Assembly (NCBI GenBank): GCA_964609625.1 | Contig: CAZSRS010000064.1 | Coordinates: forward strand, 1 to 15,877 | DNA: 15,877 bases | DNA from: G963674665 sp964609625 | GTDB taxonomy: Bacteria > Desulfobacterota > Desulfovibrionia > Desulfovibrionales > Desulfovibrionaceae | Reading direction: 5' to 3' | In this document: piece by piece, positions 6,550 through 13,673 of the stretch | Layout of the letters: the number at the start of each line of letters is the position of its first letter | Numbering within the stretch: the stretch's first letter is position 1 | Notes under the pieces: model-generated | The model's input: only the letters and a program-made list of their open reading frames with translations | What the model was told of the DNA's origin: nothing | The model's database searches: none | Translations under genes and position numbers: made by a program

Positions 6550-7764
6550 ATGAGCAAGCGCAGCAAGGTCGCGCCCCAGGCCGTATTCAAAAACTTCGCG
6601 AAAATCGCCAGACATCCCTGGATCGCCGGCAAGCTGGCAAAACTCCAGGGCGAGAAATGGCTGTTCAACGTGCTCTACCCCAAGCACAAGGAAGGCCAGG
6701 CCAACAAGATCCGCCAGGTGAGCATCCGCATCACCGACCTCTGCAACCTCCGTTGCGTGATGTGCGGACAGTGGGGCGACAGCGGCTTCCTCCACAACCA
6801 GGACCTCAAGGAGCTGAAGAGGCAGGAAGTCTCCCCGCAGCGCTACATCCAACTCTTCGAAGACCTGGTGCAGCACGGGCACAAGCCCTTGGTCTATCTC
6901 TGGGGGGGCGAGCCCACCTTGTACGAAGGCTGGCTGGATGTCATCGCCGCCTGCACCAGGCTGGGACTGCCCTGCTCCATCGCCACCAACGGCACCAAGA
7001 TCAAGCAGTTCGCCAAGGATATTGTCGATATCCCCATGTTCCTGCTCCAGGTCTCGGTGGACGGCCACTGCGAGGAAGTGCACAACAAGATCCGTCGCGG
7101 CGTGGGCAAGACCAACAGCTTCGTGGCCATCCAGGAAGGCCTGGCAGAGGTCATGGAGTACAAGAAGTCCACCAACGCCACCCTGCCGCTGATCGCCACA
7201 CTGACCACAGTGTCCAAGGACAACGCCAACCACTTGGTGGACATCTACGACGCCTACCGCGACAAGGCCGATCTCTGCGTGTTCTACCCCTCCTGGTGGA
7301 TCGACCAGGAGCACGCCGCGGCCCACGACCAGGACTTCACCCGGCGCTTCGACTTCGCCCCCAAGCTGCACTGGGGGTGGCTGGGCGGCTGGAAACTCGA
7401 GGACTACCAATCCCTGAGCGGACAGCTCGACGCTCTGGACAAGCGCTCCGCCGAAAAGGGCGCCCCGCCGGTGGTCTTCATCCCCAACATCCGTGGCGAG
7501 GAGAACCTCAGACTTTATTACAACGACCACTCCGAGCGCTTCGGCTTTGACCAGTGCATCTCCATCTTCCAGGTGGTGGAAATCGACAGCAACGGCAATA
7601 TGTCGCCCTGCCGCGACTACCACGACTACGTGGTGGGCAACGTCAAGGAACAGACCATCACCGAACTCTGGAACTCCGATGCCTACAAGCGCTTCCGCCG
7701 CAGTCTGGCCAGCGAGGGCCTGATGCCGGTGTGCTCCCGCTGCTGCGGCCTGATGGGCTACTGA
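6550..7764 (+). CDS. Radical SAM enzyme with SPASM-like C-terminus
   Basis: This 404-residue cytoplasmic enzyme has the radical SAM cluster motif CNLRCVMC (C65, C69, C72), which binds a 4Fe-4S cluster and cleaves S-adenosylmethionine. GGEPT (119-123) is the SAM-binding glycine motif, and QVSVDG follows near 167-172. The C-terminus has cysteines at 336, 354, 395, 398 and 399 around DSNGNMSPC, the pattern of a SPASM or twitch-type auxiliary cluster domain, followed by the ELWNS segment typical of this group. Such enzymes modify peptides, sugars or lipid precursors. The partner glycosyltransferase gene 46 bases downstream argues for a carbohydrate or lipid substrate over a peptide, and I see no small precursor-peptide gene beside it. 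The ATG at 6550 has GGGAG close upstream. The substrate is unknown. Confidence 0.9.
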   Translation: MSKRSKVAPQAVFKNFAKIARHPWIAGKLAKLQGEKWLFNVLYPKHKEGQANKIRQVSIRITDLCNLRCVMCGQWGDSGFLHNQDLKELKRQEVSPQRYIQLFEDLVQHGHKPLVYLWGGEPTLYEGWLDVIAACTRLGLPCSIATNGTKIKQFAKDIVDIPMFLLQVSVDGHCEEVHNKIRRGVGKTNSFVAIQEGLAEVMEYKKSTNATLPLIATLTTVSKDNANHLVDIYDAYRDKADLCVFYPSWWIDQEHAAAHDQDFTRRFDFAPKLHWGWLGGWKLEDYQSLSGQLDALDKRSAEKGAPPVVFIPNIRGEENLRLYYNDHSERFGFDQCISIFQVVEIDSNGNMSPCRDYHDYVVGNVKEQTITELWNSDAYKRFRRSLASEGLMPVCSRCCGLMGY

Positions 7765-7810
7765 TGCCTGCCGGTTATCTCCTGGCATTTCAAGGTCCGG
7801 GGTATTACAG

Positions 7811-8989
7811 GTGCTCCTGCTGACGCTCCTGGCCTTGCTCACCCTGGCGCCCATCACCGTCCTGATCCTCTACGGGGGGCGCCGACTGCGCCAGGGGCAC
7901 GGCCCTGCCGCCACGCCTCTGCCCCACCCGACGCCCAAGGTGGGGCTGGTGGTGCCGGTCAAGGACGCGCCGCCGGGCATGCAGGCCTGCCTGGAATCGC
8001 TGCTCAGGCAGGACTACCCGAATTACGAGGTGGTCTTCGCCATGCAGGACGACCAGGACCCTGCCCTGGCCGTGGTGCGGGCGGCTCAGGCAGCCGTGGG
8101 AGACAACGGCCCCAGGATCGGGACCGCCTTTGCCGGCCAGGCCCGACAATGCGGCCAGAAGAACTGGAACCAACTCGCTGGCATCGCGGCCCTGGCTCCC
8201 GACTGCTCCATCCTGGCCTTCTGCGACAGCACCCACGTGGCGCCCCCGCATTGGCTGCCCGAGCTGGTGCGCCCCATAGTAACGGACGAGTCCGTGGCCA
8301 GCACGGCTTACCACCACGTCTTCCCACAAAAACGCAACCTCGCGAGCCTGGGGCGGACCATCTCGGTGCTGACCCTGTACATGATGCAGGAGATTCCGGG
8401 CATTACCCAGCCATGGGGCGGAAGCATGGCCATCAGCCGCGCGACCTTCGACGAACTAGACGTGGCCGCCATCTGGGGCCGCACCGTGGTGGACGACGTG
8501 TCCCTGGCCCTGAAGCTGGAGCACGCCGGCCACAAGGCCACGGCCGTGCCCCGCGCCCGCATGGACACCGACCTGCCTCCCGAAACCATGCGCGGCTTGC
8601 TGATCTGGCTCCAGCGGCAATGGCTCTATCTCAAGTTCCTGTTCCCAGGGTCGTGGCTGGCCGTGGGCATCCTGCTGTACCTCACCCTGGGAATGCTCGT
8701 CTTCGACCTCGCCACGATCCTGCTGTTGGTACCCCTGGGCCTGCTGCCCCCGTCCCTGCTGCTGCCGACCGGCCCGCATCTCGGCGCTTGCATCCTCCTC
8801 GTGCTTCACAGCCGTCGGGCCCACCCCGCGCCAGGCAACGTGATCCTCTGGCTCATCGGCTATTTGGTCACCATCAGCATGGCCGCCGTGAGCCACGCCA
8901 TGACCCTGCCCGCGACAAGAATCTCCTGGCGCGGCATCAGCTACCAAGTGGGGCGCGAAGGCAGGGTGGAACGCATCGACCGCTTCTGA
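7811..8989 (+). CDS. Membrane glycosyltransferase, ceramide glucosyltransferase-like (GT2/GT21)
   Basis: This 392-residue protein starts at GTG; no ATG is in frame nearby, and the ribosome-binding site is only moderate. An N-terminal hydrophobic helix (about 1-20) precedes a GT-A catalytic domain: VGLVVPVKDAPPG (44-56), QDYPNYEVVFAMQDDQDP (67-84), the nucleotide-sugar segment FCDST (137-141), VVDDVSLALKL (226-236) and LQRQW (267-271) in the place of the family's QxxRW. Two or three more membrane helices follow (about 282-345 and 352-375). The order matches ceramide glucosyltransferases and the related HpnI of hopanoid pathways, which transfer a sugar to a lipid at the cytoplasmic membrane face. 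Donor and acceptor are unknown, and no other hopanoid gene is in the window. It is probably co-transcribed with the radical SAM gene. Confidence 0.85.
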   Translation: MLLLTLLALLTLAPITVLILYGGRRLRQGHGPAATPLPHPTPKVGLVVPVKDAPPGMQACLESLLRQDYPNYEVVFAMQDDQDPALAVVRAAQAAVGDNGPRIGTAFAGQARQCGQKNWNQLAGIAALAPDCSILAFCDSTHVAPPHWLPELVRPIVTDESVASTAYHHVFPQKRNLASLGRTISVLTLYMMQEIPGITQPWGGSMAISRATFDELDVAAIWGRTVVDDVSLALKLEHAGHKATAVPRARMDTDLPPETMRGLLIWLQRQWLYLKFLFPGSWLAVGILLYLTLGMLVFDLATILLLVPLGLLPPSLLLPTGPHLGACILLVLHSRRAHPAPGNVILWLIGYLVTISMAAVSHAMTLPATRISWRGISYQVGREGRVERIDRF

Positions 8990-9130
8990 ACGTTGAGCAA
9001 AAGGAATCTCGCCCGAGCACCCAATACTGGGACTCTCAACCGGGCATCGCCCCATGTTCCTTGACGCCATTCGCGGCTCCTCCTCCATCATCCCCTTGAC
9101 ATTCCATACGTTTTAGAGGAGGGGGTGCGA

Positions 9131-9162
9131 GGGAGGAACTTTTTTACCAAAAAGTTCCTCCC
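9131..9162. repeat. Intergenic palindrome with TACC loop, possible terminator
   Basis: A perfect 14-base-pair stem runs from GGGAGGAAC plus five T to five A plus GTTCCTCCC, closed by the loop TACC. It lies in the 214-base gap between the glycosyltransferase stop and the transporter start, which holds no gene. The GC-rich arm followed by T allows terminator function on either strand. The same T-run/TACC/A-run centre recurs at 15167-15205 with different outer arms. Confidence 0.75.
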
Positions 9163-9203
9163 CCGCAAGGCCGTTTCCCGTAACCGCCAACCGCCCCTGC
9201 CCC

Positions 9204-10088
9204 ATGCACCAGCAGCGCTCCGCCTATCTGCACGCCCTTGCCGCCGTGTTGCTCTGGTCCACGGTAGCCTCGGCCTTCAAGCTGTCCCTGCGTCATCTGG
9301 ACTCCATCCAGCTGGTATTCTACTCCACACTGGCCTCCACCCTGGTGCTCGGCGGCATCCTGGCCCTGCGAGGGCGTCTTGCAGCCGCGTTCCGGCGCAC
9401 CCGGCGCGAATACCTACTCTCCCTGGGTTTCGGCCTGGTCAATCCACTGATCTACTATCTGATCCTGTTCAAGGCCTACGACCTGCTCCCCGCGCAACAG
9501 GCCCAACCCATCAACTACACCTGGGCCATCACCCTGGCCCTGCTCTCCATTCCCTTGCTGGGGCAGCGCATCGGACGGGGCGAACTCCTGGCCGCGCTGG
9601 TCAGCTATTTGGGCGTTGTGGTCATCGCCACCCACGGCGCACCCTGGTCCATGCGCTTCGCCGACCCACTGGGCGTGGGTCTGACCCTGGGCAGCACCGT
9701 GATCTGGGCCCTGTATTGGATCTGCAACACCAAGGACCCGCGCCCCCCGGTTGAGGGGCTGTTTCTGAACTTCCTGCTGGCCCTGCCCTGCGCCCTGCTG
9801 GTCTGCGTGCTGTTTTCCACCCCCGTGGTGGCGGACTGGAAAGGGCTGGCCGGCGCCGCCTATGTGGGGGCCTTCGAGATGGGTGTGACCTTCGTTCTCT
9901 GGCTGAGGGCGCTGAAGCGCTCCTCCAACACGGCCAAGGTGGGCAACCTGATCTTCCTCTCGCCGTTCCTGTCCCTGGTGTTCATCCACTTCCTGGTGGG
10001 TGAGCACATCGCCGGCTCCACCTTTGCCGGCCTGGGGCTGATCATGGGTGGTCTGGCCATCCAGCGCTTTTCGCGCGCGGGGTCATGA
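9204..10088 (+). CDS. EamA/DMT-superfamily membrane transporter
   Basis: This 294-residue integral membrane protein is almost entirely hydrophobic helices separated by short polar loops, consistent with ten membrane segments arranged as two EamA repeats. The first repeat begins HALAAVLLWSTVASAFKLS. The second begins near DPLGVGLTLGSTVIWALYWI, and the chain ends with the usual GLGLIMGGLAI helix. Family members export amino acids or other small metabolites, or take them up, by exchange with protons or ions; the substrate here cannot be inferred. The NPLIYYLILFKAY and QAQPINYTW segments are typical of the drug/metabolite transporter fold. No good ribosome-binding site is visible before the ATG, which I keep because it gives a full-length first helix. 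The gene stands alone: the palindrome at 9131-9162 lies before it and a new promoter follows it. Confidence 0.85.
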   Translation: MHQQRSAYLHALAAVLLWSTVASAFKLSLRHLDSIQLVFYSTLASTLVLGGILALRGRLAAAFRRTRREYLLSLGFGLVNPLIYYLILFKAYDLLPAQQAQPINYTWAITLALLSIPLLGQRIGRGELLAALVSYLGVVVIATHGAPWSMRFADPLGVGLTLGSTVIWALYWICNTKDPRPPVEGLFLNFLLALPCALLVCVLFSTPVVADWKGLAGAAYVGAFEMGVTFVLWLRALKRSSNTAKVGNLIFLSPFLSLVFIHFLVGEHIAGSTFAGLGLIMGGLAIQRFSRAGS

Positions 10089-10126
10089 TCCGCCCCTGCA
10101 ATCATGCGACGAAACGTATTTCCGCG

Positions 10127-10155
10127 TTGCCTCCAGGATGTCGTGGATGTATGAT
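10127..10155 (+). promoter_or_regulatory. Sigma70-type promoter of the cNMP-binding protein/hydrolase operon
   Basis: TTGCCT (10127-10132, four of six) and TATGAT (10150-10155, five of six) have the ideal 17-base spacer. The start of transcription would be near 10162, about 40 bases before the ATG at 10201. This rules out the earlier in-frame ATGs at 10048 and 10138 as starts on this transcript. Confidence 0.6.
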
Positions 10156-10200
10156 GGACGAGCGACAGACTCCACACTGAAAGAGACGGTGGAAAAGAAC

Positions 10201-10782
10201 ATGGGCAAGCAGATCTACCTGAACACCACCATCGTCGAATTGCTACAAAAGCTCCCCGTCTTCAACATGTTCAGCAGGGACGAGTTGCGCAGGATGCTGC
10301 GCAGTGGTGACGTGGTCCGGCTGGAACGCCACCCCAAGGACGCCGTGGTCATCCAGGAGGGCACCTTCAGCCGCTGGGCCTACGTTCTCCTCAGGGGGGC
10401 GGTGAAGGTCATCAAAGAGGGCGCCGAGGTCTGCCAACTATGCGAGCGCGGCGAGATCATCGGCGAGATCGGTGCCGTGCATTCGCAGATGCGCTCGGCC
10501 ACGGTCGTGGCCATGGAAGAATGCATGTTCATCGCAGTGAACATCGGAGCCATCGAAAAGATGCATGGTCCTGAATCCATCGAGTATCTGCACCGCATCC
10601 ACGAGTCGTTCACGCCCCTCATCGAGGAGCGCCTGAACAAGACCTTGGAGGTGGCCGACATCATGAACCAGGTGCGCCAGAAACGCCAGGAGCTGCAAGA
10701 GCTGGAGAAACGCCTGCACCAGTTGGGCGCTCACGAGGAAAAGTCCATGCTGCAGAAGCTGCTGGACGGAGAAGGATTCTGA
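10201..10782 (+). CDS. Cyclic-nucleotide-binding-domain protein with C-terminal coiled coil
   Basis: The 193-residue protein contains one cNMP-binding domain (about 10-125) of the CRP/PKA regulatory type. The phosphate-binding cassette is recognisable as GEIIGEIGAVHSQMRSAT (84-101), with Glu89 and Arg98 at the positions that contact ribose and phosphate. After it comes a helical tail (about 140-180) rich in Glu, Lys, Arg, Gln and Leu, likely a coiled coil for oligomerisation. There is no helix-turn-helix, so it is not a standard CRP-type regulator; it may act by protein-protein contact. The frame is open far upstream, but the promoter at 10127-10155 puts the start at this ATG. The hydrolase gene begins 21 bases after its stop, so the two are probably one operon. 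The ligand (cAMP, cGMP or another) is unknown. Confidence 0.82.
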   Translation: MGKQIYLNTTIVELLQKLPVFNMFSRDELRRMLRSGDVVRLERHPKDAVVIQEGTFSRWAYVLLRGAVKVIKEGAEVCQLCERGEIIGEIGAVHSQMRSATVVAMEECMFIAVNIGAIEKMHGPESIEYLHRIHESFTPLIEERLNKTLEVADIMNQVRQKRQELQELEKRLHQLGAHEEKSMLQKLLDGEGF

Positions 10783-10803
10783 CCCGAACCACAGGAGGGC
10801 GAT

Positions 10804-11616
10804 TTGTCACTGCTTCATCACGAAATCATCGGTGCCCCCGGTACCATTGGCGCGACCACGCCCCTTTGCATCCTGCCGGGCCTGGGCAACGATCTCCAGG
10901 TCTGGACGCCCTTTGCCGAAAAACTGCATCGACGGCTCCCGTCCCTGCCCGTGCTGCTGCTGGACAACCTCGGCGCCGGGCGCAGCCTTGCTCCTCCCCC
11001 TCCCTACAGCATCGAGGAGATGGCCGCCGACGTGCTGGCCCTGCTGGACCACCTGCACCTGCCCCACATACATCTGCTGGGGCACTCCATGGGCGGGATG
11101 ATCGCCCTGCACTTGGCAGCCACGCACCCCAGGCGGGTGGGGGGGCTGCTGCTCTGTTCCAGCGCGGCGCGACTCTCCCGGCGCAATGCTCTGCTCTTCG
11201 AGCACGTCCTGCACGGGCTGCGCTCGGGCGTATCACCGGAGTGGATCACCAGGGAACTGTTCTTCTGGCTGCTTTCCCCACAAACCCTGGAGGCGCCCGA
11301 TGGAGCGGCGCGGCTGGACGCCCTGGTGCGCGAAACCATGGACAACCCCTTTCTCCAGACCTTGAACGGCTTGGCCGGGCAGATTCGAGCCATCGCCGAT
11401 TTCGAGGTATACGGCGAGCTGGGCCGCATCCAAGCACCGACACTGGTCATCCACGGCTCGGACGATCCCCTGATCACGCCCCAGGAAACGGCGCCCCTGG
11501 CTCGGTGCATTGCCGGTGCCAAGCTCTATTACCTGGAGCACACCGGACACCTGCCGCACCTCGAGGCCCCGGAGCGGCTCCTGGAGCTGGTGCTTGAATT
11601 CCTGAAACACTGTTGA
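10804..11616 (+). CDS. Alpha/beta-fold hydrolase, TTG start
   Basis: The 270-residue protein is a single alpha/beta hydrolase domain. The nucleophile elbow is GHSMGG (Ser95), the acid is Asp221 in HGSDDPL, and the base is His249 in HTGHLPHLE, so the full triad is present. PGLG (24-27) provides the oxyanion region, and a helical cap lies around 125-200. Its layout resembles BioH, MenH and 3-oxoadipate enol-lactonase-type esterases; the substrate cannot be assigned. Translation should begin at TTG 10804, because AGGAGGG lies at the right distance (10793-10799) and no ATG or GTG gives an intact first strand. No signal peptide is seen, so it is cytoplasmic. It is probably transcribed with the cNMP-binding protein, which might tie its expression or role to a nucleotide signal. 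Confidence 0.87.
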   Translation: MSLLHHEIIGAPGTIGATTPLCILPGLGNDLQVWTPFAEKLHRRLPSLPVLLLDNLGAGRSLAPPPPYSIEEMAADVLALLDHLHLPHIHLLGHSMGGMIALHLAATHPRRVGGLLLCSSAARLSRRNALLFEHVLHGLRSGVSPEWITRELFFWLLSPQTLEAPDGAARLDALVRETMDNPFLQTLNGLAGQIRAIADFEVYGELGRIQAPTLVIHGSDDPLITPQETAPLARCIAGAKLYYLEHTGHLPHLEAPERLLELVLEFLKHC

Positions 11617-11665
11617 ACCAACGTGCCGCGGTCGGACTCCAGCAGGAAGATTTTCCTTCTTTTCC

Positions 11666-11695
11666 TGGACAAAATGCCGCAATCCGGCGTATAGT
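11666..11695 (+). promoter_or_regulatory. Sigma70-type promoter for the small membrane protein gene
   Basis: TGGACA (11666-11671) and TATAGT (11690-11695) each match five of six consensus positions, with an 18-base spacer. Transcription would begin near 11702, giving a leader of about 85 bases. The 170-base gap after the hydrolase shows no convincing terminator. Confidence 0.55.
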
Positions 11696-11786
11696 CTTTA
11701 ACTCCGGAACCACGGGCCAGGCATGTTTTCAACCAAAGATCACAGGCCGGAAACACTCTCTTCGGCCATGAAGGAGGACGCCGACA

Positions 11787-12113
11787 ATGTCCAGACTCCT
11801 GTTCATCCTCCTGGCCTTCGGGCCATTCTTCATCTTCCTGTTCCGCGGACTCTTGCAGGCACACCGCAGGGAGGAGCTGACCCTCGAAGGCGTGCAGGTC
11901 TTTTTCCACTGGTTCATCTCCCTGATCCTGCTGACCCTGCTGATCAAAATCCTGGGCATGTCCTTGGGGTGGGCCGTGGCCGTGGTGGTGGTGCACCATC
12001 TGATCTGGGTGCTGGTGGCCTATCACGGCCGGGAGAAGTCCTGGCGCTTCGTCAAGGGCACTGGTTCCAAGCTGCGCGAAAAGTACGAAGAGCGGAAGCG
12101 CCGCAAGGAATGA
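11787..12113 (+). CDS. Small three-helix membrane protein, unknown function
   Basis: This 108-residue protein has three hydrophobic stretches long enough to span the membrane: about 3-23 (LLFILLAFGPFFIFLFRGLL), 36-57 and 60-81. The last ends in a His-His-containing helix (VVVVHHLIWVL). A strongly basic tail follows (REKYEERKRRKE), which by the positive-inside rule should be cytoplasmic. The ribosome-binding site AAGGAGG lies close before the ATG, and a good promoter lies upstream, so it is probably expressed as a monocistronic gene. I do not recognise a family and assign no function. Its codon use is like its GC-rich neighbours. Confidence 0.8.
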   Translation: MSRLLFILLAFGPFFIFLFRGLLQAHRREELTLEGVQVFFHWFISLILLTLLIKILGMSLGWAVAVVVVHHLIWVLVAYHGREKSWRFVKGTGSKLREKYEERKRRKE

Positions 12114-12225
12114 TGGTGCTGACCATGACCATCAAGAGCAAATCCATCCCCGAGGCTTGCCAGGACTCCCCCCGAGGCAGTGCCCCGCGCGGGTTGAAGG
12201 GTGATGCACGGGATTTGCGTCCTGA

Positions 12226-12351
12226 TGCTTCCGAGACGGGTACATATTGCAAAGCCCGGCCAACGCAAGGCGACTGCGCGAGAGCCTGTTACAGCTGGCC
12301 GACGTCGAGGCCCTGCACCGCCCCCTGCCAAGTTCATTAGTGTGGCCCTGA
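12226..12351 (+). pseudogene. C-terminal remnant of a YefM/Phd-type antitoxin
   Basis: This frame encodes about 41 residues before TGA 12349-12351, including GYILQSPANARRLRESLLQL. The motif (Y-x-L-x-S-P-A-N-A-x-R-L followed by a Ser/Leu helix) closely resembles the C-terminal part of YefM/Axe/Phd antitoxins, which typically read YLLRSPANAARL. The frame is closed by a stop at 12223-12225, and no N-terminal DNA-binding half is visible upstream, so the gene is decayed. It lies in the 318-base gap between the membrane protein and the deacetylase. Confidence 0.5.
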
Positions 12352-12420
12352 CCTGGAGGCCAGAGGCGTACAAGAGCAGCGTATCACCCAGATTACGGCA
12401 CAATATCGATAGAGCAGGCA
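12342..12420 (+). pseudogene. Possible N-terminal remnant of the partner toxin (RelE/YoeB-like)
   Basis: From GTG 12342 a second frame overlaps the end of the antitoxin remnant and begins VALTWRPEAYKSS, similar to the first strand of RelE/ParE/YoeB toxins, which often start with L-x-W-x-P-E-A. The similarity is lost after about ten residues, and the frame then runs into low-complexity Pro/Gly sequence opposite the deacetylase gene. The position, directly after the antitoxin with overlap, is what such modules show. Support is thin. Confidence 0.25.
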
Positions 12421-12431
12421 GGACCCCCCCA

Positions 12432-13562
12432 TCACAGCCGCGCCCCCGCATACAGCCGCGCGGCCCAGGGCCGGGAGTAAATCCACAGCCGGGAGCGCAG
12501 CCAGGCGGCTGATTTGTCCCGCGCCTTGAAGCGGTGCACGTGTTCGGGGCGCGCTCCGGGCAGGTTGGCCCCGAAGCTGGTGGCGAAGAAGACCCGAAAG
12601 CCAGCTTCCCGCGCCATCTCCAGACCCGTGGGCGAGTACTTGCCCCAGGGCCAGGCCAGGCAGCGCCGCGATAGGTCCGTGTCAGCGCCGGAACCGAGGC
12701 GCGCTTCCAGGAGTTCGCGGCATGCGCGCAGGTCTTCGTACACCCGTTGCCGGTATTCCTCTTCCGTCTCCAGCCGCCCCCAGGCCTGATCCGGCAGGGC
12801 CAAGAGGGCTTGCCGCAGCGCGGCCACCGCCCCCGCATCCTCGAAAAACGCCGCCACCGGCCGCAGATCCCCTTCCCTGCCGTCTTCTTCCTGGGGCACG
12901 TGCTGCCGCACCACGCCCAACAGTTCCTCGGAGATCAGGAAGCCGCGATTGGCCAAGCCTGGCAGTTCCGGCAGCCGGGGCAGTCCCCAGGCAAAGGGTG
13001 CGGGGCGGTCAAAGGTCCGGTTGCGCGCGCCGGGGCGCAGCAGCTCCAGGTCACCCGGCGACTGGCGCAGCCGCTGCATGTCCGGCGCTCCCCAGGCCGG
13101 GGCGTGGGTCAGGGAGTGGGCCGCGATGGTCATCACGCCGGAGCCCTCGGCTTGGCGCGCCTGCTCCCAGGTCATGAAAAGGTCGCGGCGCTCCCGCTCC
13201 CCCAGGGTGTTGCGCACAAAGGGGGCGTCCACCGAGTCCACGGAATCCGAGTGGGTCTGCGTTGCCTGCTCCAGGCGCTGGGCTACGGCAAATACCGTGG
13301 CGGCGTGGCCGTGGCGCTCCAAGCTGGGCAGGCCGTGCACCAGGTTGTCCAGGAAGCCGTCATCAAAGGTGATCAGCACGCTCTTCTTGGGCAAGGCCGC
13401 GCCGTGCAACAGATACTCGGCCGCGCGCTCCAGGGAAACGCCCCTGTATCCGGCGGTGGCCATGCCCTGGCAATGGGCCTCGAAATTTTCCGGAAATACG
13501 TTGATGGCGCCGGCAGATCGACTTATGTAATGATAGAGCGGGACTGGGAGGCTGGCGGTCAT
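12432..13562 (-). CDS. Polysaccharide deacetylase (NodB-type, carbohydrate esterase 4-like)
   Basis: This 376-residue protein has the NodB homology motifs that bind the metal and activate water: TFDDG (65-69) and HSLTH (149-153), with WPWGKYS later in the chain in a position like motif 3. The N-terminus, PVPLYHYIS, is the usual first strand of these enzymes. They remove N-acetyl groups from peptidoglycan, exopolysaccharide or lipid-linked sugars. A long insertion (about 155-290) separates motif 2 from motif 3, which is larger than in minimal NodB proteins. No signal peptide or membrane anchor is evident, so either it acts on cytoplasmic precursors or the true start is different. No clear ribosome-binding site precedes the ATG at 13562. 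It is divergent from the chaperone cluster, with 111 bases between starts. Confidence 0.85.
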   Translation of the reverse strand: MTASLPVPLYHYISRSAGAINVFPENFEAHCQGMATAGYRGVSLERAAEYLLHGAALPKKSVLITFDDGFLDNLVHGLPSLERHGHAATVFAVAQRLEQATQTHSDSVDSVDAPFVRNTLGERERRDLFMTWEQARQAEGSGVMTIAAHSLTHAPAWGAPDMQRLRQSPGDLELLRPGARNRTFDRPAPFAWGLPRLPELPGLANRGFLISEELLGVVRQHVPQEEDGREGDLRPVAAFFEDAGAVAALRQALLALPDQAWGRLETEEEYRQRVYEDLRACRELLEARLGSGADTDLSRRCLAWPWGKYSPTGLEMAREAGFRVFFATSFGANLPGARPEHVHRFKARDKSAAWLRSRLWIYSRPWAARLYAGARL

Positions 13563-13574
13563 GGCGTCAGTTAC

Positions 13575-13602
13575 TTGACACTAGGTCCAATGGCATTATT
13601 CT
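13575..13602 (+). promoter_or_regulatory. Candidate promoter of the cbpA-cbpM-clpB cluster
   Basis: A perfect TTGACA (13575-13580) is followed after 16 bases by TATTCT (13597-13602, four of six). The preceding bases read ACTTGACA, partly like the CTTGAA -35 element of heat-shock sigma factor promoters, but the -10 region lacks the CCCCAT pattern, and no CIRCE element is visible. The leader to the ATG would be about 65 bases. Confidence 0.45.
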
Positions 13603-13673
13603 CAGACACGTTGGAACACCGCGCCCGGAAATACCAGGGCGATATACGGCCGACACAAGGAGAGCTAATCGAG

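Noticed and set aside
6282..6668. N-terminal extension of the dehydrogenase frame
   Set aside because: It runs through the divergent promoter region into the start of the radical SAM gene and has no domain similarity; the ATG at 6281 gives the normal family N-terminus.
7764..7823. Short reading frame starting at the ATG in the radical SAM stop region, considered as a peptide substrate
   Set aside because: It is under 25 codons, has no leader/core pattern and overlaps the glycosyltransferase start; it looks like chance.
7811..8989. Assignment of the radical SAM/glycosyltransferase pair as HpnH/HpnI hopanoid genes
   Set aside because: The radical SAM protein has a SPASM-like C-terminus, unlike HpnH as I know it, and no squalene-hopene cyclase or other hpn gene is present in the window.
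10048..10200. Earlier starts for the cNMP-binding protein
   Set aside because: They overlap the end of the transporter gene or the candidate promoter at 10127-10155 and add residues with no family similarity.
12747..13673. Upstream extension of the DnaJ-like frame
   Set aside because: It is antisense to the deacetylase gene. The J domain begins right after the ATG at 13674.
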